This document shows positions 25,475 to 33,402 of a stretch of 39,935 nucleotides of DNA, in pieces. How positions within the stretch are numbered: position 1 is the stretch's first letter; every line of letters begins with the position of its first letter. The DNA comes from an uncultured Oscillospiraceae bacterium. GTDB taxonomy: Bacteria; Bacillota; Clostridia; Oscillospirales; Oscillospiraceae. Under the pieces are notes generated by a model. The model was given only the letters and a program-made list of their open reading frames with translations. It was not told where the DNA came from and searched no databases. Location: positions 1-39,935 of the forward strand of contig CANROC010000023.1 in NCBI GenBank assembly GCA_947632175.1, written 5' to 3'. Both the position numbers and the translations under genes were made by a program.

Positions 25475-26065
25475 TCAAGGAGCGAGACTGAGGACGGCGG
25501 GGCCGTATTGGGACACCATCAGCGCCGTCAGGATGAGCTGGAAGGCCGCGTCACCGATTGTGCCCCTGTTACCGAGCTCGCCAATGAGCTTCTGTTCGTT
25601 TCCACTGTAAATCTCACAAGCGGCGTTGAACAGCGCCTTATTGTGGGGCGAAATATCCAGAACTCTGGCTCGATTCAACCAGAGGCCGTCCTCGCTGAAA
25701 CAGCCGAGGATGCGGGCGAACAAATCAAAGCTCGACGTCAGCAGATACATGACCGCGTGGTAGCGCGAAGTGTCCTTTTCGGTGAAGCACCGGGTCATTT
25801 TTCTCGCCGTCTGCATCCGCGGTATGTGGCCCATATTTGTCCACGGCCCCTCGTACTTCTTGACAGCCTGATTGACGCGGGGGCGAAGCTCCTTATAGCG
25901 GAAGAAGTGCTTTGTGATTGCCTCGCTGTAAGTGACGCTCCCCATCGGGATCTGGCTTTCAAGCCAGGGACATCCGTCCTTGGAGCATCCTCCATAGTAC
26001 CGGCGGTCAGCACAAGCCTCGCAGTCGGTTTTGATGAGGGGCTGTTCTTTTTTCTTTCTGCTCAT
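25475..26065 (-). CDS. DUF6075-like protein with N-terminal Cys cluster
   Basis: 196 residues from ATG 26065, with AAAGGAG just upstream. Near the N-terminus, four cysteines (CEAC...CSKDGC) could bind zinc or a cluster. The C-terminal ~100 residues (DTSRYHAVMYLLTSSFDLFARILGCF, ALFNAACEIYSGNE, LGNRGTIGDAAFQLILTALMVSQYG) match my memory of the DUF6075 pattern found in clostridial mobile elements. Function unknown. It is first in the group that contains the MazF-type gene, with a bidirectional terminator on its upstream side. Confidence 0.7.
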   Translation of the reverse strand: MSRKKKEQPLIKTDCEACADRRYYGGCSKDGCPWLESQIPMGSVTYSEAITKHFFRYKELRPRVNQAVKKYEGPWTNMGHIPRMQTARKMTRCFTEKDTSRYHAVMYLLTSSFDLFARILGCFSEDGLWLNRARVLDISPHNKALFNAACEIYSGNEQKLIGELGNRGTIGDAAFQLILTALMVSQYGPAVLSLAP

Positions 26066-26084
26066 GCTTTCTCCTTTCCGAGGC

Positions 26085-26129
26085 AAAAAAGGGACAAGGG
26101 ACGGAAGCTCCGCCCCTTGTCCCTTTTTT
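26085..26129. terminator. Bidirectional intrinsic terminator
   Basis: AAAAAAGGGACAAGGG pairs with CCCTTGTCCCTTTTTT around a GC-rich loop. It sits between the end of the metallophosphoesterase gene (26141) and the start of the next gene (26065), so it ends the former. Confidence 0.8.
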
Positions 26130-26140
26130 GTATTTGTATG

Positions 26141-26887
26141 TCATATGACCTGCACAATGTTCTTGTACAGGACTGTGAATTTGCTGTTGATCTCCTTGTT
26201 CATATGGTAATGCCCGCAGTACCAATGGCGGAACCTGACCGTATGATAGACCCCCTCCAAGAAGTCCGTCAGGCGGTCGTGTATGTATGTGGATTTGCCG
26301 ATGATGTCCTCGATACTCGACGGAGCGCAATGGGTGATGATGAAGTCCACCTGATGATTGGCCTTCGCTAAGTTTTCTCTTGCCTCGGCGTACTCCTCAT
26401 CGGACGGGAGCTCCTCCTTCCACCAGCTCTCGTGATTTATGCGGAAACGGGCGTGTTCGCGGCAAAGGTAGTAGTACTTGAGGTCAAATTCAGGGTCGTC
26501 CCTGTCCAATATCCCGTCCTGCACATCGTGGGAGCTGGCGCCGCCCATGGTGAAGAAGGTGCGGCCGGCAATGTTGAAGACCTGTCCGCGCATGAGGTGG
26601 AGCACATGGGGCCGGAGCCGATGGACCTTGCCTCCGTTCCAATGCTCCACAGGGAGCTTATATAGGAGGTCATAATTCTCGTGGTTCCCGTCCACAAACA
26701 GTGTGGTGAAGGGCAGCGCCTCCAGCCAGTCGAGGGCCATGCCGTCCAGTACCGTGCCGGACCACAGACCGCCGAAGTCACCGCAGATGAGGACATGGTC
26801 GCTGCGGTCCATGGTTTCCCGCTCTGGGAAGAACCGCAGCTTGAAACGGTCAAAATCTCCGTGGGTATCTCCTGTGCAAAATAGCAT
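26141..26887 (-). CDS. Metallophosphoesterase
   Basis: 248 residues from MLFCTGDTHGD (26887), with GGAGGG about 7 nt upstream; the longer frame upstream lacks a start signal. Calcineurin-type metal-binding motifs appear in order: GDTHGD, GDFGG, GNHE, a late THC and GHYH. All needed Asp, Asn and His residues are there. Such proteins hydrolyse phosphate esters; mobile-element members sometimes act on nucleotides or RNA ends. A long gene-free leader (26888-27444) separates it from the sigma-like gene, and a terminator follows. Confidence 0.9.
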   Translation of the reverse strand: MLFCTGDTHGDFDRFKLRFFPERETMDRSDHVLICGDFGGLWSGTVLDGMALDWLEALPFTTLFVDGNHENYDLLYKLPVEHWNGGKVHRLRPHVLHLMRGQVFNIAGRTFFTMGGASSHDVQDGILDRDDPEFDLKYYYLCREHARFRINHESWWKEELPSDEEYAEARENLAKANHQVDFIITHCAPSSIEDIIGKSTYIHDRLTDFLEGVYHTVRFRHWYCGHYHMNKEINSKFTVLYKNIVQVI

Positions 26888-27444
26888 TTTTCTCCCTCCG
26901 TTCGTGCCTTTTGACAGCAACACACAATACCACAGTTTCTTCGGAATTGCTATCAAAAGATTTGCGGAGAGGAAAATTTTTTGATAGGGGCCGTTCAGAC
27001 AGAGCGGCCCCTTGGTTGTGTTTAGATGCTTTCTTCTTACGGCTTCCATTCGACACTACTTCCCGAAGCCAAGGGCGTACAACTGGACTGCGACTGGCGT
27101 CACACTCCGGGAATCTCACCCCTCCGAGGATCTCTCCGAGCTGCCCCCATTGCTTGAGTCTGTGGCTGGGCAGGGGTATCATTGTAGGCGGACGGGGTCG
27201 TGGCGCGGCTTGCCAAAGCCGTTGCGGTTCGGATGGGTACACGCTCGCTTCCTTAAAGGCCGTCTTTTTATGCAGAAGTCTGCACAGGAAGGTCTTGGCG
27301 CATCCGCCCGCCGCTGTCCCTTTCGGGGACCGTCCGCTAAAGTTATCCAGTTGCCGGATATTCAGTTTTCAAAGAGCAACAGGGAAGTCCGAATCAACTC
27401 CCTTTCACTTTACAACGGACAAAAAAAGGGCAAACCACAACCCC
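26888..27444 (-). other. Gene-free leader region with structured elements and a boxA-like motif
   Basis: No convincing gene on either strand. On the minus strand from 27379 it reads TTGCTCTTTGAAAACTGAAT, the wording of boxA-type leader sequences of Firmicutes rRNA operons. Then follow a GTCCC/GGGAC hairpin (27316-27331) and a GGGGCCG/CGGCCCC hairpin (26987-26993 with 27005-27011) shortly before the metallophosphoesterase. It may be a long 5' untranslated leader. Confidence 0.45.
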
Positions 27445-27927
27445 CTAATCAAAAAATTTTTTTGCTTTTTCCTGGAGTTTGGTTGCGATATTCTGTATGG
27501 CCTGATAGCGAACGCCATGAGACACCGCATATTCCGCAAAGCTCATGGTGCCAAGTAAACATTTTTCAAAGATATCCTGCTGATAGGGCGTTAGAGTCTT
27601 GGTGAAGGCATCTGTGTCCACTTGCGTGGCAATAGAGTCCTCCATGTTCACGGGGTCAATAAGCCATGAGGCTTGCATATCGTCGTCGGAGCTGTCGAGG
27701 CTTATGTAGTCCGTGGAGAGCAAAGCGTTTCGCTCGGACGGGTGCTCCTGGGCTGTGATTCCGCCTTTGGATCGGCGCAGGCGTTTTTCCTCATTTCTGA
27801 GTAGGCGGAATGTCTGCTCGTCTACGCTGCATTCCTCACCGGTCAGCTTCACACGAACCATGCATATGCCATCCTCTGTTTTCCAGAGGTCATAATCAAA
27901 CTCAATGGGTGTTTTCGGAGGTTTCAT
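27445..27927 (-). CDS. Sigma-factor-like (region 4 HTH) protein
   Basis: 160 residues; AAAGGAG lies 9 nt before the ATG. The N-terminal half (beta-rich, EFDYDLWKTEDGICMVRVKLTGEECSVDEQTFRLLRNEEKRLRR) resembles the start of small sigma-like proteins of Tn916-type elements. The C-terminal segment LTPYQQDIFEKCLLGTMSFAEYAVSHGVRYQAIQNIATKLQEKAKKFF is a sigma region-4 helix-turn-helix. No region 2 is present, so it is more likely an accessory regulator than a full sigma factor. It is preceded by the structured region 28014-28140. Confidence 0.7.
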   Translation of the reverse strand: MKPPKTPIEFDYDLWKTEDGICMVRVKLTGEECSVDEQTFRLLRNEEKRLRRSKGGITAQEHPSERNALLSTDYISLDSSDDDMQASWLIDPVNMEDSIATQVDTDAFTKTLTPYQQDIFEKCLLGTMSFAEYAVSHGVRYQAIQNIATKLQEKAKKFFD

Positions 27928-28013
27928 CTCCGTGATCTCCTTTCTCGTTTTCGGGTAGGGGGAAAACGAGGGAAATCACGGGTATTTCGCTATATAAGCA
28001 AGCCAGATGAACA

Positions 28014-28140
28014 TTTACGTCCTTTCCGCCTCGGAGCGGGAAGGACGTAAAAAGAGCCGCATGAGGGTAGACAGTCCTGTACCGATAACTCAAGGAATCT
28101 GATAAGATTCCTCAACTCATGCGGCACATAGGATGTCTAC
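28014..28140 (-). ncRNA. Structured leader or attenuator candidate with pseudoknot
   Basis: Four helices can be drawn. On the minus strand: GTAGACA (28140-28134) with TGTCTAC (28073-28067), and GCCGCATGAG (28125-28116) with CTCATGCGGC (28065-28056), interleaved as an H-type pseudoknot. Inside is the hairpin GGAATCT-TATC-AGATTCC (28111-28094). The GCCGC helix is followed by TCTTTTT, like a terminator. A 16-bp stem with one G-T pair (28051-28036 with 28029-28014) comes next. It lies between the zinc-ribbon gene and the sigma-like gene. Identity unknown. Confidence 0.5.
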
Positions 28141-28188
28141 ACCATCAGGCGGCTCCAGGGCTCTGCTCATTCAGTTTTCAGAAAAAGA

Positions 28189-28467
28189 TCATACTTGCGG
28201 GTATGTGTAAACGGGTGATGGGCGCGGCTGGGGACCGGCTCTGCGCATACTCGCCGCGTCAAAAATCGTGACACGCCCACATTTGGAACATTTATTGCTG
28301 AAATGTCCTTTGGCGTCAGAGTACGCCATCATCACCGGGTGCTTGCAATAGGGGCATAACATATATTGGGAGGACAGCTCCTGGGTATCCTCAATGGCGT
28401 GTATCATTTTCTGCTTCAAGGGCTCAGGGATGTCTGCCGGTCGAATTTTCTTGCGTTTTGCGCTCAT
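28189..28467 (-). CDS. Zinc-ribbon protein
   Basis: 92 residues. CPYC (about 38-41) and CSKCGR (about 60-65) form a treble-clef or ribbon zinc site in the middle, with a basic N-terminus (SAKRKKIR) and a Pro-rich tail. Its ATG overlaps the stop of the ImmA-type gene (28464-28467), so it is coupled to it. Probable nucleic-acid or protein-binding adapter; family not recognised. Confidence 0.75.
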   Translation of the reverse strand: MSAKRKKIRPADIPEPLKQKMIHAIEDTQELSSQYMLCPYCKHPVMMAYSDAKGHFSNKCSKCGRVTIFDAASMRRAGPQPRPSPVYTYPQV

Positions 28468-29195
28468 GCCATCACCTCTAATGGGTCGTAAAATTCATGG
28501 GCGGGGCAGTCAATGAGATACCCAAGCTCTCTGAGCCGAATGACCATCGCCTGATGGGAGACGACGAAGGAACGGCAGAGAGTGTCGAGCGTGTATCTGT
28601 CCATCGCTCTGAACATACCGCCAAAACAAACGAGCGGCTTGGGGTAGTTGCCAAGCACACGGACGATCTCGCTGTTGGGCATGAGAAGGGCAGAGGCAAG
28701 GGCGTTGGCCTGCCACTCGTTCCAGTCCTCACGGGTCTTGAGGTCCCGCATGGAGAAGGGCTGGCCCATGGTGTACATCCTACAGCAGATGTCTTTATTC
28801 TCACAGCTCTCCATACGGAAGAGGATTTGGTGGGCGCACTCATGGGCAATAGTAAACCTGCGTCGGCATCTATTGGAATCACGGAGCTTGTTGGGGGCGA
28901 GGCGGGTATCCAAGAGCACCTGATTTTTTAGAAGAGGAACAGTTTTCAGGCTCCCACCCTCCACAAACTGATACGCTGTGTCGGCGTAGGCGGTGACACC
29001 CAGGACATTTCCCACATTGGACAGTTTCGTGTAGATGAGTTCTAATCCGAGATACTGAGTCGCAAACTGTTCGATGGGCGTCGCCCTGGCGTACTTTCGC
29101 TTGTTGGGGTCGGCCTCCTCCAAGTGGCAGCGGCGAGAAAAGGAATCCAGAAAGCAAATCGCATAGGCTTCAATCATGTCATGAGATAAGACCAT
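28464..29195 (-). CDS. ImmA/IrrE-family metallo-endopeptidase
   Basis: 243 residues. The zinc site HECAH (118-122) sits in RRFTIAHECAHQILF, and the third-ligand helix is EWQANALASALLMP, both diagnostic of ImmA/IrrE. The C-terminal part has another helix-rich segment used for substrate contact. In ICEBs1, ImmA cuts the element repressor to start excision; IrrE does the like with DdrO after DNA damage. Here the divergent gene at 30900 encodes a repressor that also has its own S24 self-cleavage domain, so the substrate may be that protein or the smaller Cro-like one at 31774. Confidence 0.92.
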   Translation of the reverse strand: MVLSHDMIEAYAICFLDSFSRRCHLEEADPNKRKYARATPIEQFATQYLGLELIYTKLSNVGNVLGVTAYADTAYQFVEGGSLKTVPLLKNQVLLDTRLAPNKLRDSNRCRRRFTIAHECAHQILFRMESCENKDICCRMYTMGQPFSMRDLKTREDWNEWQANALASALLMPNSEIVRVLGNYPKPLVCFGGMFRAMDRYTLDTLCRSFVVSHQAMVIRLRELGYLIDCPAHEFYDPLEVMA

Positions 29196-29227
29196 TTCGA
29201 TTCCCTCCAGAAAAATATATTAGACTG

Positions 29228-29497
29228 TTATCCGTGAAGGATGATTTCCTCCACGAACCAGCGGTCATCGTTCTCAAAGAGCTTTCGCTCTTTTCCGCGT
29301 ATCCAGATGGTGTACCGTATTCCGGTGCCTCCGACCTTTGTGGCGGCGGCACGGCGGCGCTCAGTGACCTTGTCGATGTCGAACCTGCGTCCGTCATCAA
29401 AGCGAATCTGCTTTGGGGTCTTCCTCCCGTCAGACTGATGCTCCACAACTACGTTGACAAATGTTCTGGCGTAGGTGACCTTTTCGCCTGCATTCAC
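29228..29497 (-). CDS. Small protein after the Y-family polymerase gene, unknown function
   Basis: 89 residues from GTG 29497; a GTG at 29506 lies too close to the ribosome site GGGAGGTG, which fits 29497. The sequence is beta-rich (RTFVNVVVEHQSDG, KQIRFDDGRRFDIDKV, GIRYTIWIRGKERKLF, RWFVEEIILHG), suggesting a small SH3- or Tudor-like barrel. It follows the polymerase gene by 15 bp, the place often taken by YolD-type proteins in Firmicutes, but I cannot claim homology. Confidence 0.7.
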   Translation of the reverse strand: MNAGEKVTYARTFVNVVVEHQSDGRKTPKQIRFDDGRRFDIDKVTERRRAAATKVGGTGIRYTIWIRGKERKLFENDDRWFVEEIILHG

Positions 29498-29512
29498 AGC
29501 CTCCACCTCCCA

Positions 29513-30751
29513 TTACTGATACATCATCCCCGGCATACGGACAAGGTCACGTCCGTCCTCCGGCATTTTCTTGTCGCCCATCAGGATGGCATTGTATATG
29601 GCCTTTCTACCAAAGCGCCGGCGGATGTCCTCAATCGCCAGCTGGAGTTGTCCGCGCCTGTCGTGCAGGGCGTAATCCGAATAAAGTGAGAGCTGCTCCG
29701 GCTGGCTCTGCGGTACGAGATTAATGGCCCGGATAGTCACCGCCCGGACATTGTTGCTCCATCTGTACCGCCTTTTGAAAAGTTCAAACCCGGCGTTGGC
29801 AATCTCCATGGACACCTGGGCCTTATACGGAAGCCTACATTGAAATTGTTCCCCCGAAAGGTCATTGGCCCGGACCCACAACTGCACTCCGGTGGCCGCC
29901 AGTTGGTGGACATGGAGCCGGTGGCCCACGTCCTGGCTCAGCTCCAAAATGACCTTATAGACCTCCTCCTCGTTTTCCAAATCCGCGACGCAGGTGATGC
30001 CGTGGCCGATGGACTTTATGGGGGAGGTGTAGTCTTGGGGCATGACGCGGCTGGTATCCAGTCCGTTGGCGTAGCTCCAGAGGGCGAGGCCATTGACTCC
30101 GAGGAGCCTTTTTAAAAATGCCGGGTCGCTTTTCGCAAGCTCCCCGATGGTGTGGATGCCGTATTTGGCGAGCTTGGCTGTCGTTGACGGCCCGCAATAG
30201 AGGATGTCGCTTGCCGGGAGCGACCAGACCTTATCTTCGTATTCGTCCCTTGCTATGGTCGTGATGGCGTCCGGCTTTTTCATGTCGGAGCCTAACTTGG
30301 CGAAGGTTTTCGTAAAGGAAACACCGATACTGACGGTGAGGCCCAGCTCGTCTTTCGTGGCTTGCCTTATCTTCTCCGCTATCTCCATGCCGCTCCCCAT
30401 GGCGCGGCTGAAGGAAATATCCAGCCAACACTCGTCCATGCCATAAGGCTCAACGAGGTTCGTGTACCGGCAGTATATCTCCTTTGCCAGCTTGGAGTAT
30501 TTCAGGTATTGCTCATACTGAGGGGGAACAACAATCAGGCTGGGACAACATCTTCTCGCCTCCCAGTTGACCATGCCGGTCTTGACGCCGGCTTTCTTGG
30601 CAAGCTCGGATTTAGCCAGCACGATCCCGTGCCGTTCCTCGGTGGAGCCGCAAACGGCCACGGCCTTGCCGCGCAAAGCCGGGTTTAACATCATCTCTAC
30701 GGAGGCGTAAAAGCTGTTCAAGTCCACATGGAGAATCGTTCGGTCAGCCAT
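29513..30751 (-). CDS. Y-family DNA polymerase (DinB/UmuC/UvrX type)
   Basis: 412 residues starting MADRTILHVDLNSFYASVEMML (GGGAG upstream of ATG 30751). The catalytic acids are in HVDLNSFYASVE and YGMDECWLDIS. SIGVSFTKTFAKLGSDMKKPDA and the HhH-like segment LAKYGIHTIGELAKSDPAFLKRLLG follow, then the little-finger domain (about 240-350). It copies damaged DNA with low fidelity. The promoter at 30782-30810 is perfect consensus, and the gene is divergent from a self-cleaving repressor, so induction by DNA damage is likely. First of an operon with the small protein, ImmA-type protease and zinc-ribbon genes. Confidence 0.93.
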   Translation of the reverse strand: MADRTILHVDLNSFYASVEMMLNPALRGKAVAVCGSTEERHGIVLAKSELAKKAGVKTGMVNWEARRCCPSLIVVPPQYEQYLKYSKLAKEIYCRYTNLVEPYGMDECWLDISFSRAMGSGMEIAEKIRQATKDELGLTVSIGVSFTKTFAKLGSDMKKPDAITTIARDEYEDKVWSLPASDILYCGPSTTAKLAKYGIHTIGELAKSDPAFLKRLLGVNGLALWSYANGLDTSRVMPQDYTSPIKSIGHGITCVADLENEEEVYKVILELSQDVGHRLHVHQLAATGVQLWVRANDLSGEQFQCRLPYKAQVSMEIANAGFELFKRRYRWSNNVRAVTIRAINLVPQSQPEQLSLYSDYALHDRRGQLQLAIEDIRRRFGRKAIYNAILMGDKKMPEDGRDLVRMPGMMYQ

Positions 30752-30781
30752 TGCACTCTCCCATTTCCTGTCTTTGAACGC

Positions 30782-30810
30782 ATTATAGCGCACATATATA
30801 TTGCTGTCAA
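30782..30810 (-). promoter_or_regulatory. Perfect consensus promoter of the polymerase operon
   Basis: Minus strand: TTGACA (30810-30805), a 17-bp spacer, TATAAT (30787-30782). The -35 box is inside ATTGACAG, also found at the divergent promoter. Such a strong promoter needs a repressor to be off. Confidence 0.85.
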
Positions 30811-30844
30811 TGTCGCAGTTGTAGCATAGTCTTAACATTTACTA

Positions 30845-30873
30845 TTGACAGACGGTATTCTCGGTAGTATAAT
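30845..30873 (+). promoter_or_regulatory. Perfect consensus promoter of the repressor gene
   Basis: TTGACA (30845-30850), a 17-bp spacer and TATAAT (30868-30873), with GGGAGG at 30888-30893 before ATG 30900. It shares ATTGACAG with the divergent promoter. Confidence 0.85.
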
Positions 30874-30899
30874 TCTGACATAAAGAGGGAGGCGAATCT

Positions 30900-31733
30900 A
30901 TGGTCAAGAATAATAACACGGTATCAATTATCCCGTTCCCGCGCATTGGCGCGTATAACGCGGAGAGGCAAGCCCAGGCAAATATCATCGGGGAGCGTAT
31001 TCGTGAGGCAAGGAAGGCAAAAAAGCTTAGTGGACCGAAGTTTACGGAGTTGCTTTCGCATTTTGGAGTGAAAATCACAAGGCAGTCCGCGGCCAGGTGG
31101 GAAACCGGGCAATGTACGCCCAATGCCTATCAGCTGCTTGCCATATGCCACGCTCTGGAAATTAGGGAGGGACTCAAGTACTTTGATGAGAGCTTCGAAT
31201 GGCCCGCAGACGAACTCAACGAGGAAGGCCGGCGAAAGGTCGAGGAATATAAAGCAGATCTCATTGCCACCGGTTTATATAAGCCGAGAGAGGCTGTGAG
31301 CAGACCAAGGATACATTATATCGAGGTCGATATAAGCACTCTGGCTGCTTCAGCCGGTACAGGAGATTTTCTGGATGCCGGAACCTTTGAGAAGGTGTCT
31401 TTTCCGGAGAAGGCAGTTCCGGCCAACGCGGATTTTGGCATTCGGGTCAACGGCGACAGCATGGAGCCGGTCTATCATGACGGGCAGATCGTATGGGTCC
31501 AGCGTTGCGAGACGCTGGAGCCGGGGGAAGTAGGAATATTTGAATATGACGGGAACGGGTATTTGAAGGAGTACGACGAGCGGGAGCCAGACGCCGGGTG
31601 TGCAGAGGACTTCACCGGCAGCGACGGAACTGTCCATATGCAACCGGTGCTTGTGTCTTATAACGAGGCATACGCGCCGATCATGGTATCTCCCAACGCG
31701 CCTTTCCGCATAGCCGGACGTGTTGTTACCTGA
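30900..31733 (+). CDS. Self-cleaving XRE/S24 (CI- or LexA-like) repressor
   Basis: 277 residues. The N-terminal XRE helix-turn-helix (IGERIREARKAKKLSGPKFTELL, then ITRQSAARWETG) is at about 30-85. After a linker, the S24 domain has a cleavage site Ala152-Gly153 in LAASAGTGDF, catalytic Ser187 in NGDSMEP and Lys223 in YLKEYD, the LexA/CI arrangement. Proteins of this kind repress mobile-element and DNA-repair genes until RecA filaments trigger self-cleavage. It lies divergent from the Y-family polymerase operon with interlocked regulatory DNA between, and just before a Cro-like gene. Confidence 0.92.
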   Translation: MVKNNNTVSIIPFPRIGAYNAERQAQANIIGERIREARKAKKLSGPKFTELLSHFGVKITRQSAARWETGQCTPNAYQLLAICHALEIREGLKYFDESFEWPADELNEEGRRKVEEYKADLIATGLYKPREAVSRPRIHYIEVDISTLAASAGTGDFLDAGTFEKVSFPEKAVPANADFGIRVNGDSMEPVYHDGQIVWVQRCETLEPGEVGIFEYDGNGYLKEYDEREPDAGCAEDFTGSDGTVHMQPVLVSYNEAYAPIMVSPNAPFRIAGRVVT

Positions 31734-31773
31734 GACAAGATCCGCTCCTTCAAGGTTTTTGAAAGGGGCACCT

Positions 31774-31986
31774 ATGGACACAGTATCACGGGTTTACGCA
31801 TTACTTAATGAGCGCAATATGTCCCTCTACCAGCTGGCGAGACTCAGTGGAGTATCTCACTCCACGATAAAGACAACAGAAAAACGGGGCGGTCAGCTCA
31901 CGGTAGAAACTATTGAAAGGCTTTGTGACGGCCTTGGGATTACACTATGCGATTTTTTTAGGGAGAATAAGGAAAAGGAAGTATAG
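31774..31986 (+). CDS. Cro/XRE-type small regulator
   Basis: 70 residues from ATG 31774, with GAAAGGGG upstream; the longer frame has no ribosome site. The whole protein is one helix-turn-helix domain: YALLNERNMSLYQLARLSGVSHSTIKTTEKRGG, then TVETIERLCDGLGITLCDFF. It follows the S24 repressor by 40 bp. It is likely a second regulator in the element switch, though it is also similar to small Xre proteins of unknown targets. Confidence 0.88.
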   Translation: MDTVSRVYALLNERNMSLYQLARLSGVSHSTIKTTEKRGGQLTVETIERLCDGLGITLCDFFRENKEKEV

Positions 31987-32050
31987 AAAGCAATAAAATA
32001 GCTGGCAGTCCGCCTTTGCAAGGTTGCCAGACAACATCAAACACATAAAA

Positions 32051-32094
32051 ATCGAAGCCCCGTACCATCCGGTCTAATGGTACGGGGCTTCGAT
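32051..32094. terminator. Terminator between the Cro-like gene and the kinase gene
   Basis: A perfect 18-bp stem (ATCGAAGCCCCGTACCAT, 32051-32068, with 32077-32094) has an 8-base loop. On the minus strand it runs into TTTTTATG, so it suits the agr kinase transcript; it may also stop the converging unit. Confidence 0.8.
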
Positions 32095-32147
32095 ATTGGT
32101 GCATTTTTGCGACGAAGTGGAGAAAACAAAATGCCTATGTTATTTGA

Positions 32148-33395
32148 TTATACGTTCATCTGTATGCTTACTACGAACATATTTCCTTCTGACGATATTT
32201 CCATAGACCCCTTATCCTTCTCCACACACGATTTAACATTTTTGAGTCCATAGCCATGGAGGCGTCCAGGTTTTGGAAACTCAGCTGGTAAATATGGGTT
32301 TGTGAGCTCATAGTAAAGAAGATTATTACTTTGTCGCAGAATAAGGTTCACAGTTCTTTTCCCTTTTGGCAAGTTCCTGCAAGCATCAAAGGCATTGTCC
32401 AAGGTGTTACCAATGATAATGTATAGGTCTGCCGGGGGGATGTCCAGTTCCGGGGCCACCCAAACATCAAGTTGCAAATCAACGTCGGCATCCCTGGCAC
32501 GGCGCAGAGCGTCGCTCAATATGCTGTCGATGACGTTATTTCCCACATCGACGCTATTGCTGACACGCTCATATTTTTCCCGAATTTCCGCAAAACATTT
32601 TTCCGCATCCGCCGTTTTGTCTGCATTTACCATTGCTTCCATAGCGGAGACGTATTTTTTTATGTCATGCCAAAGAGCGCGAGTCTCGTCCTGACGGGCA
32701 ATCATGCTTTGAAAATACTGCCGCTGGAGCACCGACAGCTTTTCGGCGGCAAGGTCGGCGCTTTTTCGTTGATAGTAGCTCTCCAGTAGCTTCACATAGA
32801 AACAAATCACAATGTTGATGACCATAAGGCATAGCGTGGTGAGTAGAATCGTCCCCGATCCAGCCTCGCCCGTAAGGGCAAAAAAACTTCGGTAACAGGC
32901 AAATAGGCTTAGCAAATGGCACGCCAGCAACGGGAGAGAAATAATAGAAAATGAGCTAGGTTTGTCGTGCTTGAAAATCAGAAGGACGATTTGAACGAGG
33001 AAAAGATTGAGAAGCTTCCCTAAGGCAAGATAGACAAGTCGCTCCGACTCACCCATGGCCAAATCCGCCCCGCGTCCCACCACCGTAAGAGCCGCAGCGC
33101 ATAAGACATCGGACAGGAAGATTGTCACATAATAAAGCCCCGTAAAATAAAAACACGGCATTGGTTTTGTCCTGTATGTGATGTAGTTTCCGATCAAGGA
33201 TATGAGGAATAAGAGTATTACCCGAAGCCACGGGAGCGGCACGAAAAAAGTCCCCAGTACTCCCGCTGCGAAAAAAACAGTGTAATATACAATCGCAATA
33301 TAGCGGTAACGATGTCCAAAAAACAGCCCCTCGTACAAATACAAGGCTAAAAGGATCTCCACCAACACCGTCACCAATTCAATTACAATAGACAT
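32148..33395 (-). CDS. GHKL sensor histidine kinase, AgrC-like
   Basis: 415 residues. Six or seven membrane helices fill the N-terminal ~205 residues, the peptide-sensing module of the AgrC class. A coiled linker leads to the phospho-acceptor His243 in RALWHDIKKY. The GHKL ATP-binding domain has its N-box GNTLDNAFDA (329 on) and G-box GYGLKNV (381-387). It lies 7 bp after the LytTR regulator gene on the same strand, and its transcript is divergent from agrD-agrB. It is expected to bind the cyclic peptide made by AgrD/AgrB outside the cell and phosphorylate the neighbouring regulator. Confidence 0.93.
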   Translation of the reverse strand: MSIVIELVTVLVEILLALYLYEGLFFGHRYRYIAIVYYTVFFAAGVLGTFFVPLPWLRVILLFLISLIGNYITYRTKPMPCFYFTGLYYVTIFLSDVLCAAALTVVGRGADLAMGESERLVYLALGKLLNLFLVQIVLLIFKHDKPSSFSIISLPLLACHLLSLFACYRSFFALTGEAGSGTILLTTLCLMVINIVICFYVKLLESYYQRKSADLAAEKLSVLQRQYFQSMIARQDETRALWHDIKKYVSAMEAMVNADKTADAEKCFAEIREKYERVSNSVDVGNNVIDSILSDALRRARDADVDLQLDVWVAPELDIPPADLYIIIGNTLDNAFDACRNLPKGKRTVNLILRQSNNLLYYELTNPYLPAEFPKPGRLHGYGLKNVKSCVEKDKGSMEISSEGNMFVVSIQMNV

Positions 33396-33402
33396 TAGCT
33401 AA

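Noticed and set aside
26850-27605. Frames on both strands in the 26.9-27.6 kb gap
   Set aside because: They overlap each other and the starts of neighbouring genes, lack ribosome sites and show no recognisable pattern; treated as leader DNA.
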